A stretch of 64,000 bases of DNA, from contig CM065320.1 of assembly GCA_033032175.1 (NCBI GenBank), positions 9,300,001-9,364,000 of the forward strand. Reading direction: 5' to 3'. The translations under genes were made by a program, and so were the position numbers. The stretch is from Saturnia japonica. Lineage: Eukaryota > Arthropoda > Insecta > Lepidoptera > Saturniidae. The notes beneath the pieces were generated by a model. The model did not search any database. It saw only the letters and a list, made by a program, of their open reading frames with translations, and was not told where the DNA came from. Shown in pieces: positions 61,423-64,000 of this stretch (the first letter of the stretch is position 1; each line of letters begins with the position of its first letter).

Positions 61423-63837
61423 ATGTCTAAAAGAACTCAACCGAATTGGTCTCCGCCGGTTAGGAGAAACGATCGGCCAGTGTTAAAGCTATATAACAGT
61501 TTAACTAGACAGAAGGAAGAATTTATTCCAACGTATGGTAATCGTGTAAACTGGTATAGTTGTGGGCCGACTGTATACAATGCATCTCATATGGGACATG
61601 CCAGGTAAATTTTATATACATATTTTACGTATTTATCTGAATACGACATTCAAGTATGACTCAAACATTAGGCTATTCAAGTTTCAGGTATTGCATAGTA
61701 AAAAAAAAAAATTCTAAGCAATAGACATTCAAGGTATTGTTAGTATGTTAACCGTACCACTCTCTTTACAAGGTAATTCGCCGTTTTCGAGAAAATTATT
61801 CTAACCTCTAAATCTTAAAAATGTTACTTGCAAATACGAAAAACTATGAAACGAAAAGCAAAATTATGATTTGGTATTCTTATCTATCATCCCACTAACA
61901 TTTCATTAAATTTTACCTTAAAAAAATACTAATGAAACCAAACATACCTACATAGACTGAGCTGCATTTGTATAGAATCTCAGGAGGAGCTTAACAACAT
62001 AGTAAACAAACAATTTTTTTAAATTTTATTGTTTTATTATTATGTTGTTCTACTAAAATAGCTAATAATACCATGCTCTTTTTTGGTAAAAGTTTTGATG
62101 GATTCAATAAATATTAAATAGTGAATAATTTATTTTACACTAAATTTATTTTATAAATACAAAATACTATAAATAATATAGTTTATCCTAAGATTCAGCC
62201 ATTCAAAAGTAAATAGATAGCAAGGTGGATAAAGTAAATAAATAGGTGTTAAGTTTCATGCAACGAGGAAAAGAACGAGCGAGCATAGGGAATGTATTGC
62301 GGCAGTGGTTGGAGAGTTCCAGCTCCAAATTTTATTATTTATTATTGTGATTGTAAGTTCAACTTCCAAAAATTCAAATTTGACTTTGAAACTTATATCC
62401 CCTATAACTGTGGCCAGAGGCATTCTATGGAAATGGTAAATTGCTTCTCCCACCTTCCCTCTGCCTTCTCCTGACCCTCAGGATGCAAAAACAGTACTAA
62501 ATGTTGAAATTTCAAATTTGTCCTTGAAACTTTTAACTACCAATAACTCAGGCCAGGTGAATTACCTTGTAATGGGAGTAGTGTCAGAGGATAGGGGTGG
62601 CGCCACCCCCTCAAACCCCTCCTGTTACCATCCACATGTCAAATTATTCTAAATTTTAACCTAAAATGTGACTATTTAAACAAAATCTATGTATTTGTAA
62701 CAATATTACAGTTTATTTATTATTTAAACAGTAAGTTTGTGACTCATTAAGAAATTTCTTGATTGTAGTTAAGTTGTCACTGGAATTTATAGATATAAGT
62801 AAATTATAATATTTTTTTACATTTTAATTACAGATCATACATATCTTTCGACATTCTGAGACGAGTGCTTTCAAACTATTTTGGATATGATGTACTCTAT
62901 GTAATTAATATAACAGATGTAGATGATAAAATAATCAAGAGTGTCAGACAGAAATATTTGTATCAGAAATATTTAAAGGAACCAAGAAATTTGAATGATA
63001 CAATAGATGATGCAATGTGTGTCATAAATTATTATGAAGAAGCAATAAAGAACTGCAATGACCCAGATAAAAAGTGCTTACTCCAAAAAACATTGGACAA
63101 GTAAGATGTGCATATTTTCTGATATTTATAAAAATGTAGATTTAAAATTTTCCATATTAAAAGCATAAATTAATGCTTGACTGTTCAGTTTTAAAACTCT
63201 ATTGATCTAAGGGATAGGCTTATTATCTTTTTCTTAGTAAATATTGTTGTTTTTTTTAAATAATTTAAAAAATAATGTGTATAGGTTTACAAAGATTAGA
63301 AGAATATACATAATAAAGATTCATAAAGCATACACAGTCTGTATTAAACATTAATATTTTATTTTTTGCATGCTTTTTTTTGATTATTCTATAATTTTTC
63401 ATTGGAACATCTAATATAATCTAACATAGATACTAAAATATGAATATATTTATTGTTAAAAGTACTTGATATGTATATTACAATATATATCCACAGTATG
63501 TTTTCAAATACAAAAAAAAAAAACAAAATTCATTGTAAAAGGTATAGTTAAATAAAACAAATTTTGTTTTTTATTATGTACTTAATGTTACTGAAAAAAA
63601 ATACAAACTTAAAATTCCAGTATTGCACTAGCCATTCAGGTCCTGAAATCAGCTATAGAATCAAAGGATGATGAGAAGATTAAGAAAGTAAGGTGTGATT
63701 TTCTAGACTCTACTAAAAGCCCATTATCAGATTGGTTAGATAGTAAATATGGTGGCACAGTCTCTGATAATGAAATCTTTATAGATTTACCTCAGTATTG
63801 GGAGAATGAGTTTCACAAGGACATGAAAGCATTAAAT
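61423..63837 (+). CDS. CARS1: Cysteinyl-tRNA synthetase, cytoplasmic, N-terminal part (first 3 exons)
   Basis: Class I aminoacyl-tRNA synthetase that charges tRNA-Cys. Exons 61423-61604, 62834-63100 and 63621-63837 join in phase (222 codons) and continue past the window with a GTAAGT donor. Residues 1-10 [10 protein letters not shown] match the eukaryotic cytoplasmic N-terminus. [14 protein letters not shown] is followed by CGPTVY (Cys47, zinc ligand in the family) and HMGH at 56-59, the HIGH motif. Then [23 protein letters not shown], the eukaryotic insert region ([16 protein letters not shown]), DWLDS and [19 protein letters not shown]. The KMSKS motif lies outside. Start: the ATG at 61423; the upstream GTG at 61405 is in frame but is not a normal start. 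Confidence 0.96.
61605..62833. other. CARS intron 1
   Basis: AT-rich. At about 62330-62590 two similar blocks (AAATTCAAATTTGACTTTGAAA and GAAATTTCAAATTTGTCCTTGAAA) lie before TGGC-rich stretches, a short degenerate duplication. No exon seen. Confidence 0.4.
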
Positions 63838-64000
63838 GTAAGTTGCATAATATAATGAAGTTTCTTGATATTTTAGGTAAATTTCATTTTATATTACTTA
63901 TAGTATTAAAAAACACCAACCTTTATACAAAAATGGTTATCTATTGTGATTGCTTCTAACCCTTTTTAAATCTTTTTGTGTGTGGTAGGTTGTATGTAGT

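Noticed and set aside
1..64000. CRISPR arrays, operons, Shine-Dalgarno sites, rRNA genes
   Set aside because: None seen; introns, splice sites and repeat content show eukaryotic nuclear DNA.

Overview
This is nuclear DNA from an insect, most likely a moth or butterfly. The genes are split into short exons with GT-AG introns. Intergenic DNA and introns are AT-rich and full of Helitrons, mariner, hAT, Jockey- and CR1-type retroelements and short inverted-repeat elements of the kinds common in Lepidoptera. The species cannot be told from the sequence.

Four conserved genes are present. (1) Positions 1008-3222 (+) hold the last four exons of a branched-chain amino-acid aminotransferase; its first half lies upstream of the window. 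(2) Positions 5765-29271 (-) hold a complete IFT88 gene, an intraflagellar-transport TPR protein. It can be resolved into 18 exons whose phases all agree (808 codons plus stop), with a canonical RFX X-box about 110 bp upstream of its ATG. (3) Positions 37563-50664 (-) hold a Lobe/PRAS40 (AKT1S1) family gene in 7 coding exons, an inhibitor and substrate in mTORC1/Akt signalling. Its last exon carries a one-base frameshift that removes the conserved C-terminal Akt site as read. (4) Positions 61423-63837 (+, continuing beyond the window) hold the first three exons of cytoplasmic cysteinyl-tRNA synthetase.

Most of the rest is mobile DNA. Inside IFT88 introns lie a mariner element with both ends, a second mariner remnant, a CR1-like LINE remnant, two tRNA-like SINE heads, a complete non-autonomous Helitron, a TIR element, a large foldback (about 1.45 kb), a perfect 160-bp tandem duplication and a decayed copy of the start of exon 7. 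Between IFT88 and Lobe sits a hAT element (30.9-33.4 kb) flanked by inverted Helitron-type ends. Lobe introns carry another complete Helitron, a LINE-type C-terminal domain fragment, a hAT fragment and a 228-bp tandem repeat. Between Lobe and CARS (51-61 kb) are a TIR element, a nested head-to-head non-LTR complex (53.85-56.6 kb) and a decayed Helitron with helicase remains (57.4-59.6 kb).

I see no gene cluster that looks like a new biochemical system. The most interesting points are the X-box at IFT88, the frameshifted Akt site in Lobe, the intronic foldback, the nested retroelement whose insertion can be undone by its own target duplication, and a family of Helitrons with textbook A/T-flanked ends.
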